Position numbers and translations under genes: made by a program
IMG/VR virus record: IMGVR_UViG_3300021963_000047
Coordinates: 1 to 64,000 of that record
DNA: 64,000 bases
Reading direction: 5' to 3' (one strand)
Source of the DNA: a virus
The notes under the pieces: model-generated
Seen by the model: the letters and a program-made list of their open reading frames with translations, nothing else
Told to the model about the DNA's origin: nothing
The model's database searches: none
In this document: one piece after another, positions 1 to 7,290 of the stretch
Position numbering within the stretch: position 1 is the first letter of the stretch
How the letters are laid out: each line of letters opens with the position of its first letter

Positions 1-2
1 TA

Positions 3-164
3 TTTTTAAGTTATCATGGAATGTCTGTAGATGTTGCATCTAACGTTGTAGCTACATGGGCAAATACAGAAGCATACCATACAAATGGATCAGTAAGAGT
101 ATGGGTAGAAGCATCAAAATACGTAATAAAGGAAAGTTATAAGAATGGCTTACTCAGTCTTTGA
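3..164 (+). CDS. 3' end of unidentified CDS (cut by window edge)
   Basis: An open frame enters from the window edge and ends at a TGA at 162-164, overlapping the first 20 bases of nrdB. About 53 codons are visible. The peptide is not the Cys-rich tail of a ribonucleotide reductase large subunit, so it is not obviously NrdA. An internal ATG at 21 could start a 47-residue protein, but I see no good ribosome binding site before it. Function unknown. The overlap suggests co-transcription with nrdB. Confidence 0.45.
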   Translation, partial: FLSYHGMSVDVASNVVATWANTEAYHTNGSVRVWVEASKYVIKESYKNGLLSL

Positions 165-1245
165 TTCAAATAATAAAAAAGATCACACATCAGTAAAGGC
201 GTTTTTCGATGATGCACCCACTATTGCAAGATATGATAGACAGAAGTATCCCTGGATCGAGAAGCTCACAGACAAACAATTGGGTTTCTTTTGGCGTCCT
301 GAAGAAGTGGATATCTATAAGGATGCAAAAGATTTTAAAGAGTTGACAGAACATGAGCAACACATTTTTACATCCAATCTCAAGCGACAGATCTTGCTCG
401 ATAGCGTCCAAGGAAGAGCCCCTATGGTGGCGTTTGGACCTATCTGTTCATTACCCGAGCTTGAAAACTGGATCACTACATGGACATTCTCAGAGACAAT
501 CCACTCAAGGTCATACACCCATATCATCAGAAACATATATCCTAACCCTTCAAAAGTTTTCGACGAGATAATGGATATTGCTGAGATCGTAGATTGTGCT
601 GAAGATATTTCAAAATACTATGACGATTTAATTAGATGTAATGAAATGCTAAGTGGTCATTCTGCACATTCAATTTCTGAATATGATCACAAGAAAGCTC
701 TTTGGCTTGCACTTATGTCTGTTAATATCCTTGAAGGAGTAAGATTTTATGTCTCGTTTGCATGTTCGTGGGCGTTTGCTGAAGTCAAGAAAATGGAGGG
801 CAATGCTAAGATCATCAAGTTTATCGCACGTGACGAAAACTTACATCTTGCTGGAACCCAGCAACTCCTCAAGGCTTTACAAAAAGAAGATGAAGACTTC
901 GCTCGCATTGCAGAAGAAACCAAAGATGAATCCATTAAGCTGTTTGTTGCCGCGGTTGAACAAGAAAAAGCGTGGGCATCTTTTCTATTTAAAGACGGTT
1001 CGATGGTTGGTCTCAACGAAGCATTGCTGGGTGAATATATAGAGTGGATAGCAAATAAGCGTATGACAGCGGTCGGGTTGTCATCACCATATAAGGGTGG
1101 TAGTAATCCTCTACCTTGGACACAGAAGTGGATCTCTGGTGCAGAAGTACAAGTTGCACCACAGGAAACTGAAATCACTAGCTATGTAGTTGGTGGTGTT
1201 AAAAAAGATGTAACGACAGATAGTTTTAAAGGATTTAGTCTATGA
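145..1245 (+). CDS. nrdB: Ribonucleoside-diphosphate reductase, beta subunit (class Ia)
   Basis: This is the radical-generating small subunit of class I ribonucleotide reductase, which with NrdA makes dNTPs for phage DNA synthesis in the cytoplasm. The 366 aa match the family length. The ferritin-like iron-ligand motifs are visible: FSETIHSRSYTHI, which holds a Glu/His ligand pair and the tyrosine expected to carry the radical, and ARDENLHL, which holds the second Glu/His pair. A purine-rich site AAGGAAAG (129-136) precedes the ATG. The stop overlaps the next gene (ATGA at 1242), so translation is probably coupled. NrdA should lie to the left, outside the window, or not adjacent. Confidence 0.95.
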   Translation: MAYSVFDSNNKKDHTSVKAFFDDAPTIARYDRQKYPWIEKLTDKQLGFFWRPEEVDIYKDAKDFKELTEHEQHIFTSNLKRQILLDSVQGRAPMVAFGPICSLPELENWITTWTFSETIHSRSYTHIIRNIYPNPSKVFDEIMDIAEIVDCAEDISKYYDDLIRCNEMLSGHSAHSISEYDHKKALWLALMSVNILEGVRFYVSFACSWAFAEVKKMEGNAKIIKFIARDENLHLAGTQQLLKALQKEDEDFARIAEETKDESIKLFVAAVEQEKAWASFLFKDGSMVGLNEALLGEYIEWIANKRMTAVGLSSPYKGGSNPLPWTQKWISGAEVQVAPQETEITSYVVGGVKKDVTTDSFKGFSL

Positions 1246-1508
1246 GTTGTGGTGATAATTGTAGTTGTAAGGGAACTAAAGATGTGCATGATACCGAATA
1301 CTACAGAAACATACTCGAGCATTATCGCAAGGGGTATAAAGACGGCATGGAATTTGCAAGAAGCCATCCTCATCTATCACCTCCAGCTATATCGAATGAT
1401 GGGCTTAAAGATTTGGTAGGATGTAAAGTGTGTGGTATTGACTTTACAAAAGGAGTATGGGGATATGTGTGTAATCATCCACAATGCCCTTCGAGAATAA
1501 CATGTTAA
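1242..1508 (+). CDS. Small Cys-rich zinc-ribbon-like protein
   Basis: An 88-aa protein that starts inside the nrdB stop (ATGA overlap). It has an N-terminal cysteine cluster (C3, C7, C9) and a C-terminal pair of knuckles, GCKVCG followed by CNHPQCP, consistent with one zinc ribbon. I recognise no family. The tight overlap suggests co-expression with NrdB. A role in nucleotide metabolism or redox would be guesswork. Confidence 0.7.
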   Translation: MSCGDNCSCKGTKDVHDTEYYRNILEHYRKGYKDGMEFARSHPHLSPPAISNDGLKDLVGCKVCGIDFTKGVWGYVCNHPQCPSRITC

Positions 1509-1523
1509 TTAGGAGAAAAGGAA

Positions 1524-1691
1524 TTGACTGATAGAGAAATAGTTTGTACAAATTGTGAAGCAGAATTTCAAGTAGTACATGATGAAGTAGATTCACCCGA
1601 GTTTTGCCCATTTTGTGGCGACAAGATCAGATATGATGATTCTGATCTTGATGAAGATTTAGACTTGGAAAATTGGGAAGAAGACGTGTGA
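1524..1691 (+). CDS. 55-aa zinc-ribbon protein with TTG start
   Basis: A short frame starting at TTG (1524) and ending at TGA (1689-1691). AGGAGA at 1511-1516 sits 7 bases upstream and selects this start. Four cysteines (C8, C11, C28, C31) form two CxxC knuckles of a rubredoxin-like zinc ribbon, and the C-terminal third is strongly acidic. Such small zinc ribbons are common in T4-like marine phages but their role is unknown. It lies in the nrdB operon. Confidence 0.6.
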   Translation: MTDREIVCTNCEAEFQVVHDEVDSPEFCPFCGDKIRYDDSDLDEDLDLENWEEDV

Positions 1692-1697
1692 TAAATA
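1690..1697 (+). promoter_or_regulatory. Possible late promoter box GATAAATA
   Basis: GATAAATA overlaps the stop of the zinc-ribbon gene, 20 bases before the GIY-YIG-like gene. It matches the NATAAATA form of late box described for T4-like cyanophages, but a chance match is possible in such AT-rich DNA. Confidence 0.35.
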
Positions 1698-1716
1698 GAG
1701 GGAAAGGTATCCCTCT

Positions 1717-2130
1717 ATGTCTTATGAAAACCCGTGGTATTATAATAACGAAATAGTAGAATCAGATAAAATAGAAGAGTTCTACGGCTTCGTTTACCGA
1801 ATCACAAATACACTCAATAATAAACAATATATCGGCAAGAAGTTTTTCTGGTCATCGAAAACACGTGTAATTAAGAAAAAGAAGAAGCGATACAAAGCTG
1901 AATCTGACTGGAAAAAATATTACGGTTCTAATAAAGAATTGGTGTACGATGTTGATAATTGTGGTATTATGAATTTTAGGAGAGAGATTCTTAGACTGTG
2001 CAAGTCTAAGGGTGAATGCAACTACTTTGAAGCAAAATATCAGTTCGCCGAAGAAGTATTGGAAAATGATAACTATTATAACTCGTGGATCATGTGCAAG
2101 ATACACAAAAGTCACGCGAAGGTAAAATAG
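1717..2130 (+). CDS. GIY-YIG-like nuclease domain protein
   Basis: 137 aa. Near residue 23 the sequence runs YGFVYRITN and then QYIGKKFF, the spacing of the two blocks of a GIY-YIG catalytic core, with FVY in place of GIY. A Lys-rich stretch follows. Homologues in T4-like phages are annotated as GIY-YIG or Seg-like endonucleases; the short length and absence of an obvious DNA-binding tail argue for a free-standing nuclease of unknown target. Lineages in which the Arg/Glu catalytic residues are lost also occur, so activity is not certain. Confidence 0.65.
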   Translation: MSYENPWYYNNEIVESDKIEEFYGFVYRITNTLNNKQYIGKKFFWSSKTRVIKKKKKRYKAESDWKKYYGSNKELVYDVDNCGIMNFRREILRLCKSKGECNYFEAKYQFAEEVLENDNYYNSWIMCKIHKSHAKVK

Positions 2131-2168
2131 CTCAAAATTTTCCGGAAATATTTTTTACAGTTTACGAA

Positions 2169-2197
2169 TTGACATTTTTTCACAGTTTTTGTACTAT
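2169..2197 (+). promoter_or_regulatory. Consensus sigma70 (early) promoter before tRNA cluster
   Basis: TTGACA at 2169-2174, a 17-base spacer, then TACTAT at 2192-2197 followed by more TA-rich sequence. The -35 is perfect and the spacing ideal. It lies just upstream of tRNA-Leu, so host RNA polymerase would transcribe the tRNA/small-gene cluster early. Confidence 0.8.
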
Positions 2198-2214
2198 ATA
2201 GATATATAGATCAG

Positions 2215-2291
2215 GCCCATGTAGCCCAATCGGCAGAGGCAGGAGACTTAAAATCTCCAAAGTGTCAGTTCGAGTCTGACCATGGGCACCA
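2215..2291 (+). tRNA. tRNA-Leu (anticodon TAA)
   Basis: Seven-base-pair acceptor stem GCCCATG/CATGGGC, anticodon stem GGAGA/TCTCC with loop CTTAAAA (anticodon TAA), T arm GTCAG-TTCGAGT-CTGAC and an encoded ACCA end. The variable region is only five bases (AAAGT), not the long arm usual for bacterial leucine tRNAs, while the D arm looks Leu-like. It would read UUA, a frequent codon in this AT-rich phage. Confidence 0.9.
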
Positions 2292-2307
2292 ATAACAGGA
2301 GTATATG

Positions 2308-2412
2308 ATGGCGCATCCGCATAAGAACAGACCGCGTAAGGGTCGTCGTAAAGTAGGTAGCAAGAAGCGTAAAGCTCGTCGCTTGAAGGGCAAGCGTAAG
2401 GGTAAGAAGTAA
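2308..2412 (+). CDS. 34-aa polybasic peptide
   Basis: A frame lying between two tRNA genes, with AGGAG at 2297-2301. The ATG at 2308 gives a spacing of 6; an adjacent in-frame ATG at 2305 is too close. The peptide is almost entirely Lys/Arg/Gly/His with repeated KGRRK, SKKRK and KGKRK motifs and no acidic residue. It resembles a ribosomal-protein or histone tail and would bind RNA or DNA. No family recognised. The strong RBS and clean boundaries make it likely to be translated. Confidence 0.65.
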   Translation: MAHPHKNRPRKGRRKVGSKKRKARRLKGKRKGKK

Positions 2413-2423
2413 ATACTAATATT

Positions 2424-2498
2424 GCGGGTGTGGTATAAGGGTTGTGCCCTAGCCTTCCAAGCTAGTGAAGACCGGTTCGAGTCCGGCCATCCGCTCCA
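2424..2498 (+). tRNA. tRNA-Gly (anticodon TCC)
   Basis: Acceptor stem GCGGGTG/CATCCGC (one G-T pair), anticodon stem CTAGC/GCTAG with loop CTTCCAA (anticodon TCC), T loop TTCGAGT and encoded TCCA. The outermost T-stem pair is A-C. It reads GGA/GGG codons. Confidence 0.9.
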
Positions 2499-2515
2499 CT
2501 GAAATAGGAGTTATC

Positions 2516-2992
2516 GTGTCACGTGAATTTAATCTTGATGAAGTCATTCAATTTATTAGTACTTCTTCGCCTACCACATCCATCTATATTGGAGCAGATA
2601 GTGAACGCTACCGTGGTAGGGATGACAAATGGTATGCTGACTACACAGTTGCTGTTGTTGTACACATGGATTCATCTCGAGGCTGTCGTGTCTTCGGAAA
2701 AGTAGATACAGAACGTGACTATGATAAGCGTCATGATCGTCCGGCTGTTCGTCTAATGAATGAAGTATATCGTGCATCTCAGATGTATCTAGATCTATTG
2801 GAAGCAGTTGGTGATCGTCATTGTGAAGTACATCTTGACATCAATCCAGATGAGATGCATGGATCTTCTTGTGTTATTCAACAAGCAACCGGTTATATTC
2901 GTGGTATGTGTGGCTTTGCACCAAAAGTGAAGCCTGAAGCTTTCGCAGCATCTTATGCTGCTGATCGTCTAAAAGAAATTATGGCCAATTAA
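2516..2992 (+). CDS. YkuK-type (DUF458) RNase H-fold protein
   Basis: I place the start at GTG 2516, preceded by AGGAG (2506-2510); the longer frame begins inside tRNA-Gly and is not credible. This gives 158 aa. IYIGADSER is the first acidic strand of an RNase H-like fold, and HLDINPDE near the C-terminal half plus VKPEAFAASYAADR match the DUF458/YkuK family, predicted RNase H-related nucleases found in Bacillus and in many T4-like phages. The acidic residues of the putative active site are present. The biological substrate is unknown. Confidence 0.8.
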   Translation: MSREFNLDEVIQFISTSSPTTSIYIGADSERYRGRDDKWYADYTVAVVVHMDSSRGCRVFGKVDTERDYDKRHDRPAVRLMNEVYRASQMYLDLLEAVGDRHCEVHLDINPDEMHGSSCVIQQATGYIRGMCGFAPKVKPEAFAASYAADRLKEIMAN

Positions 2993-3002
2993 GGAGAATA
3001 AA

Positions 3003-3701
3003 ATGCAACCATCTATTACAGAAGTAAGAAGCCAACTCATCTATGATGAGGGTCTACGTAACTTTATGCTTAGTGTCTATAACTATATGACATTTGCGCT
3101 TGCAATAAGCGGTCTTGTATCTCTCGGCATTAGCATGAGTCCTGATCTTCTTAAACTTATCTGGACTACAAACTTTAAGTGGATTGCTATGTTCTCTCCG
3201 CTTGCCATGAGTCTTGTATTTGCATTTATGGTCCAGAATATGAGTGCCTATGCTGCTCGCGTATTCTTGGTAGCTTTTGCGGCTGTCATGGGTCTCAGCA
3301 TGAGCTCTATCTTTCTGGTCTTTAAACTTGGAAGCATTGCTCAGGTATTCTTTATTACTGCTGCCACATTTGGTGCTACTTCTTTGTATGGATATACAAC
3401 TAAGCGAGACTTGACTGGCCTCGGCAGTTTCTTGATGATGGGTGTTATTGGTTTGGTCATTGCTGGTCTTATAAATGTATTCCTACAAAGTTCAATGATG
3501 TCTCTTATCATTAGTTGTATTTCAGTCATCGTGTTTACTGGTCTTACAGCTTATGATACACAGAACTTGAAAAATACTTATGATGAACTTGATGAGACCG
3601 AAAGAGATAAGGCAGGTGCTCTTGGCGCTTTCAATCTCTATATCAACTTCATTAATATCTTTATGTCGCTGCTTAATATTCTTGGCGATAAGAAAGAATA
3701 A
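3003..3701 (+). CDS. Bax inhibitor-1 (BI-1/YccA-YbhL) family membrane protein
   Basis: 232 aa with seven hydrophobic segments and the BI-1 signature near the C-terminus (FTGLTAYDTQNLKNTYDE, then a final helix with NLYINFINIF). The family comprises small inner-membrane proteins; E. coli YccA modulates the FtsH protease and the Bacillus homologue behaves as a pH-sensitive calcium leak. A GGAGAATAA site precedes the ATG. In a phage it could protect membrane proteins from FtsH or delay host death; that is inference. The neighbours are tRNA genes and a DUF458 protein. Confidence 0.9.
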   Translation: MQPSITEVRSQLIYDEGLRNFMLSVYNYMTFALAISGLVSLGISMSPDLLKLIWTTNFKWIAMFSPLAMSLVFAFMVQNMSAYAARVFLVAFAAVMGLSMSSIFLVFKLGSIAQVFFITAATFGATSLYGYTTKRDLTGLGSFLMMGVIGLVIAGLINVFLQSSMMSLIISCISVIVFTGLTAYDTQNLKNTYDELDETERDKAGALGAFNLYINFINIFMSLLNILGDKKE

Positions 3702-3712
3702 AAAAAAGAATT

Positions 3713-3787
3713 GCGCGAGTAGCTTAAAGGTGAAGCCGGCCGCTCATAACGGTCTGAGTGTAGGTTCGAGTCCTACCTCGCGCACCA
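3713..3787 (+). tRNA. tRNA with CAT anticodon (Met or lysidine-type Ile)
   Basis: Acceptor GCGCGAG/CTCGCGC, D arm GCTT/AAGC, anticodon stem GGCCG/CGGTC with loop CTCATAA (anticodon CAT), T arm GTAGG/CCTAC, and encoded ACCA. The first pair is a full G-C, so it is not an initiator. It could be elongator Met or a tRNA-Ile2 that TilS converts to read AUA, which would suit the frequent ATA codons here. Sequence alone does not decide. Confidence 0.88.
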
Positions 3788-3803
3788 TTTTTTCAGGTAA
3801 AAT

Positions 3804-5072
3804 ATGAAAAAAAATCTTTGGAATGAAATGTATAATTTGCCAGAACCAGCTTGTCTTTATAAGTGGCAATGGACAACAGTATATCTTTCACAACAACAAG
3901 CTAGTACTTGTCATAGAGTTGAAGCAGAAGATATATCTTTAGAAGATTTTGATTTTCATAATACTCAGGGTGCTATACAGGCTAGAAAAAAAATGCTTGA
4001 TGGTAAATGGCCCGGGAAGGGTTGTGAGTATTGTCGAGACTTGGAAGAAGTTGGTGGTTTGAGTGATCGCGAACATATTAATAATAGTATGAAGCACATC
4101 AATCGTTTAACTCCAAAAGAAGTATTAATTGATCCACTTTCAACTCACTTAACACCATCAACATTAGAAGTATATTTTTCTAATTTATGTAATCAGGCAT
4201 GTCTATATTGCTTTTCAAAATATAGTTCAAAGATAGAAGCCGAACACAGACATTATAATACTTCTAACGAAACTGAAGAATTTCAGTTAAGAATTACTTC
4301 TGAAAGAAAGAAAAACTATAAAGAAGCAAAAACTAAATTTTGGAATTGGATGAAAAGTAATGCTATTTCTTTAAAAGAATATCATATTTTGGGTGGTGAG
4401 CCACTATATCAAGAAGAAATATGGGAAAACATTGAATTCTTTAAAAATAATCCATGTCCAGATTTAAATATTCAAATATTCACAAATTTAAATATAGAAA
4501 ATAAAAAAGCCAGAGATATTTTTATTTCATTTCAAAAATTAATAGATAATAAAAATATTAAAAACTTAACTTTAATGTTAAGCAAAGATTGTTGGGGTCC
4601 CTCTGAAGAATATGTAAGAAGTGGATCAAACAATATTGTTTGGAAAGAAAATTTTGATATGCTTTCTAAAGATTTTTGTTTTTCTGTTATGATACATTCA
4701 ACTTTATGTAATTTGAGTATTAAATCTAATATAGATCTCATAACATTATATAATAATTCATTCTTATCAAGATTAGATAATAATTGTTTTAATTATAGTA
4801 AAGCAGGAGGACACCCTCATCTAGATATAGGTATATTTCCTAAAGGCTTCTTTGATAAAGACTTTGACATGATGATAAAGAATGTTAAATATGAATGGTC
4901 TAAAACCAAATTGGAAGGCTTTAAAAAGTTTGCAAATTCTAGACCATATAGACCAGATCTAGTCTATAAACTTAAAAATTATCTAGATATCATTGATCAA
5001 AGAAGAGGAATGAACTGGAGACAGACTTTCCCATGGTTAGACAAGTTTAATCCAGATGATTACACAGAATAA
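3804..5072 (+). CDS. Radical SAM protein (twitch-domain type)
   Basis: 422 aa. [10 protein letters not shown] (C129, C133, C136) is the CxxxCxxC cluster motif that binds the 4Fe-4S cluster for S-adenosylmethionine cleavage, and GGEP at 197-200 is the SAM-contacting motif. An extra CEYC at 74-77 precedes the core, a feature of the twitch-domain radical SAM proteins seen in marine T4-like phages. Substrate unknown; peptide modification is the commonest function in such families. The C-terminus overlaps the next gene by 17 bases. Codon use is very AT-rich, like the rest of the window. Confidence 0.85.
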   Translation: MKKNLWNEMYNLPEPACLYKWQWTTVYLSQQQASTCHRVEAEDISLEDFDFHNTQGAIQARKKMLDGKWPGKGCEYCRDLEEVGGLSDREHINNSMKHINRLTPKEVLIDPLSTHLTPSTLEVYFSNLCNQACLYCFSKYSSKIEAEHRHYNTSNETEEFQLRITSERKKNYKEAKTKFWNWMKSNAISLKEYHILGGEPLYQEEIWENIEFFKNNPCPDLNIQIFTNLNIENKKARDIFISFQKLIDNKNIKNLTLMLSKDCWGPSEEYVRSGSNNIVWKENFDMLSKDFCFSVMIHSTLCNLSIKSNIDLITLYNNSFLSRLDNNCFNYSKAGGHPHLDIGIFPKGFFDKDFDMMIKNVKYEWSKTKLEGFKKFANSRPYRPDLVYKLKNYLDIIDQRRGMNWRQTFPWLDKFNPDDYTE

Positions 5073-5457
5073 AAACATTAAAAAACTATTATTAATTACT
5101 ATATGTAGCATAGTAGCTGGTTGTGCTTCTACTAATAGTAATGCATCTCTTTTAGAAGAGACAGCTAGTATAAATAAAAAGTACCTCGTGAATGCTACGT
5201 GGTATAAGGCGGGTCGTAAGACTGCTAATGGGGAAAAGTTTGATCCTCATGGCATGACTGCGGCTCATAAAAAGTTACCATTTAATACTATGGTGAGGGT
5301 AACCAATCCTAGCAATGGTAAGAGCATTTTGGTTAGGATTAATGATCGTGGCCCCTTTACTAAAGGAAGAGATTTAGATCTCGCAATGGGGGCGGCAAAA
5401 GCTATAGATATGAAGGGAACATCTAAGTTAGTAATGGAGATCATGCCAAACCAATAA
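5056..5457 (+). CDS. RlpA-like double-psi beta-barrel lipoprotein
   Basis: 133 aa. The N-terminus is a lipoprotein signal with lipobox VAGC (C23), so the mature protein should be lipid-anchored. Residues about 44-130 are the RlpA barrel: [14 protein letters not shown], then RINDRGPF and [11 protein letters not shown], with the conserved Asp of the lytic-transglycosylase family retained. RlpA cleaves naked peptidoglycan glycan strands. It overlaps the radical SAM gene and is followed by a secreted peptidase, suggesting an envelope-degradation module. Confidence 0.85.
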   Translation: MITQNKNIKKLLLITICSIVAGCASTNSNASLLEETASINKKYLVNATWYKAGRKTANGEKFDPHGMTAAHKKLPFNTMVRVTNPSNGKSILVRINDRGPFTKGRDLDLAMGAAKAIDMKGTSKLVMEIMPNQ

Positions 5458-5472
5458 CAAAAAGGAAAACGC

Positions 5473-6309
5473 ATGAAAAAGATTATTTTAATTGTGTCAC
5501 TGATGCTGGCACCATTTGCTACAGCAAATCTTGCAGAAGCTAGGCCAAACAATGAAAATACTCAGGTCTCGCAACAACAAGTAAAGAAAAAGAAACAGGT
5601 TAAGAAGAAGCCTGTAAAAAAAGTTCAAGCAGCTAAAGTAGCTCCGGAAAATAATCCATTTATAAGAGACACTCGTCCTATATTTGGTTATACACATGAA
5701 GAATCTGTCGCACAATATTGGGCAGAAGAAAAAGCAAGACAAGAAAGACAACAAAAAGAAGCAGCTCAACAGGTAGCTTCTAATCTTGGCTTAAATAAAA
5801 AGCAAAATAACGTTACTAAAAAGACTGCGCTAGAAGTTCGTAAAGACTGTTTCTGGTTTATATGTAAAGATGAACAGGTAGTTAAACCGGTTTATGCAGA
5901 AGCCAAGAAGTGGGAAGGCAAGAACGCTAAGAAAAATCGTGGCGAGTTAAAGAGTCTTATGGCTGCAGGTAATAACAACCAACCTGTAGATCCGGTTAGA
6001 ATTCCTTGGTGTGCAGGATTTGTTAATGCTATATTAGCACGTTCTGGTTATGAAACAACAGGAAGTCTAATGGCTCGTAGCTTCTTACATTATGGTGTAG
6101 TAACAAAAGAACCAGAGATCGGTGATATAGTTGTTACTAAACGAGGAAGAAGTGAAATGGCAGGTCACGTTGGTTTCTTCGAAGGTTATGAATGGTTCGA
6201 AGGCGTTAAATACATCAAAGTGTATGGTGGCAATACTGCTAAGTCAGTTCAAGTTGGTTACTTCCCAGCAAACCAAGTATTAGGGTATCGTAAACCAGTA
6301 ACAGCTTGA
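5473..6309 (+). CDS. Exported TIGR02594-type (NlpC/P60/CHAP-like) peptidase
   Basis: 278 aa. A Sec signal (hydrophobic 4-20, cleavage likely near AEA at 21-23) is followed by a Lys/Gln-rich linker (about 30-110) and a C-terminal papain-like domain. IPWCAGFV gives the catalytic Cys (C180) and GHVGFF the His (H232), as in TIGR02594 proteins. It likely cuts cell-wall peptides and, being exported by Sec, would not need a holin pore to reach the periplasm. It directly follows the RlpA lipoprotein. Candidate endolysin. Confidence 0.8.
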   Translation: MKKIILIVSLMLAPFATANLAEARPNNENTQVSQQQVKKKKQVKKKPVKKVQAAKVAPENNPFIRDTRPIFGYTHEESVAQYWAEEKARQERQQKEAAQQVASNLGLNKKQNNVTKKTALEVRKDCFWFICKDEQVVKPVYAEAKKWEGKNAKKNRGELKSLMAAGNNNQPVDPVRIPWCAGFVNAILARSGYETTGSLMARSFLHYGVVTKEPEIGDIVVTKRGRSEMAGHVGFFEGYEWFEGVKYIKVYGGNTAKSVQVGYFPANQVLGYRKPVTA

Positions 6310-6350
6310 GATACGTATTAATACAACGATATAATTATAATATAATATTA

Positions 6351-6402
6351 GACATAGAGAAAGATCAAGTAGTTTTTTTATCAAAAGATCTTTCTCTGTG
6401 TC
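6351..6402. repeat. 16-bp inverted repeat hairpin, 20-base loop
   Basis: Arms 6351-6366 and 6387-6402 pair over 16 bases with a single G-T type difference. The loop contains TTTTTTT. It lies between the peptidase gene and the next small gene. There is no T-run after the stem, so it is not a classical terminator; RNA-processing site, attenuator or weak terminator are all possible. Confidence 0.7.
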
Positions 6403-6423
6403 GAAAACAACTGGAGTTATATA

Positions 6424-6585
6424 ATGACACATGTGGATCTTCTGCAAGTTGAAATTAATTGGCTTAGACAAATCTTAGAACATATAGATAAAGTTATTAA
6501 GTCAGAGACTATGACAGACTCTGAAAAAACTGTTGCTATTGCGTGGTTGGTTCGTCAAACAAAGAGTGCAAGTAGAGATGAGTGA
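6424..6585 (+). CDS. 53-aa unknown protein
   Basis: ATG at 6424 preceded by GGAG (6413-6416); stop TGA at 6583-6585. The product is a short, mostly helical-looking protein (LLQVEINWLRQILEHIDKV) without cysteine clusters or a membrane segment. Its last 8 bases overlap the start of the ClpP gene, implying translational coupling. No family recognised. Confidence 0.65.
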   Translation: MTHVDLLQVEINWLRQILEHIDKVIKSETMTDSEKTVAIAWLVRQTKSASRDE

Positions 6586-7141
6586 TAAAGAAGATAAGAT
6601 TACAAATATACCAAGTATAGAAGATCATCACTATCTTTTATTTAATAAAGATTTTGATCCAAGTTCTTGTGGTGATGCTATGGAATTTATTATAGCAAGA
6701 AACTTGATGAGAAAAGATCGTCCTAAACATATTAAAATGATTATTAATTCTCCTGGTGGTGAAGTTGGTTCAGCATTTGCATTAATCGATACGATGAAGG
6801 GATCAAAGATACCAGTATACACTTATGGTCTTGGCGAGATTGCTAGTTGTGGTTTAATGACTTTTATTGCAGGAGAAAAAGGTCATCGTTATGTGACTAG
6901 GAATACTGCCATCCTTTCTCACCAATATTCTTGGGGAAGTTATGGTAAAGAACACGAACTTATGGCCCGTGTAAAAGAATTTAATAATACACATGCCCGT
7001 ATTGTTGAACACTATAAGCGCTGTACTGGTTTGGATGAAAAATCTATTAAGAAGTATCTTCTACCCGCAGAAGATGTATGGCTTACTGCTAAAGAAGCAG
7101 TTAAGTATGGGATAGCAGACGAGATCGTGGAGTTTTATTAA
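6578..7141 (+). CDS. clpP: ClpP-family serine protease
   Basis: Start chosen at ATG 6578 (187 aa), overlapping the previous stop; the longer upstream frame runs through the 53-aa gene and has no family match. NSPGGEV is the oxyanion-loop motif, GEIASCG supplies Ser90, SHQYSWG supplies His115, and AEDVWLTAKEA supplies an Asp (D166), so the Ser-His-Asp triad is complete. ClpP forms a tetradecameric protease with AAA+ unfoldases. T4-like marine phages often carry such genes; a role in host proteolysis or in head maturation is possible. No unfoldase gene is seen here. Confidence 0.88.
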   Translation: MSDKEDKITNIPSIEDHHYLLFNKDFDPSSCGDAMEFIIARNLMRKDRPKHIKMIINSPGGEVGSAFALIDTMKGSKIPVYTYGLGEIASCGLMTFIAGEKGHRYVTRNTAILSHQYSWGSYGKEHELMARVKEFNNTHARIVEHYKRCTGLDEKSIKKYLLPAEDVWLTAKEAVKYGIADEIVEFY

Positions 7142-7290
7142 TGTGGAGACTCTGGGCAAAAGCTCTAGGGGAAAAAGCAAGTAGTGATAATAAAGAAGCA
7201 GATTTAATTGCTACTATCAGGACTTTAATTGTCTTGTGCTATATCATAACTAATATGTTTATTGTGGCAGGAGTTATACGACATTGGTGA
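7141..7290 (+). CDS. 49-aa single-pass membrane protein
   Basis: The ATG overlaps the clpP stop (TAATG at 7139). After an amphipathic N-terminus comes one hydrophobic segment (about residues 26-45, IATIRTLIVLCYIITNMFIV). Too small to classify. Position next to a two-TM protein and downstream of cell-wall enzymes makes a holin or lysis-regulator role conceivable but unproven. Confidence 0.6.
   Translation: MWRLWAKALGEKASSDNKEADLIATIRTLIVLCYIITNMFIVAGVIRHW

Noticed and set aside
5169-5176. TATAAATA inside the RlpA gene
   Set aside because: Mid-gene position with no nearby downstream start; treated as a chance match in AT-rich DNA.
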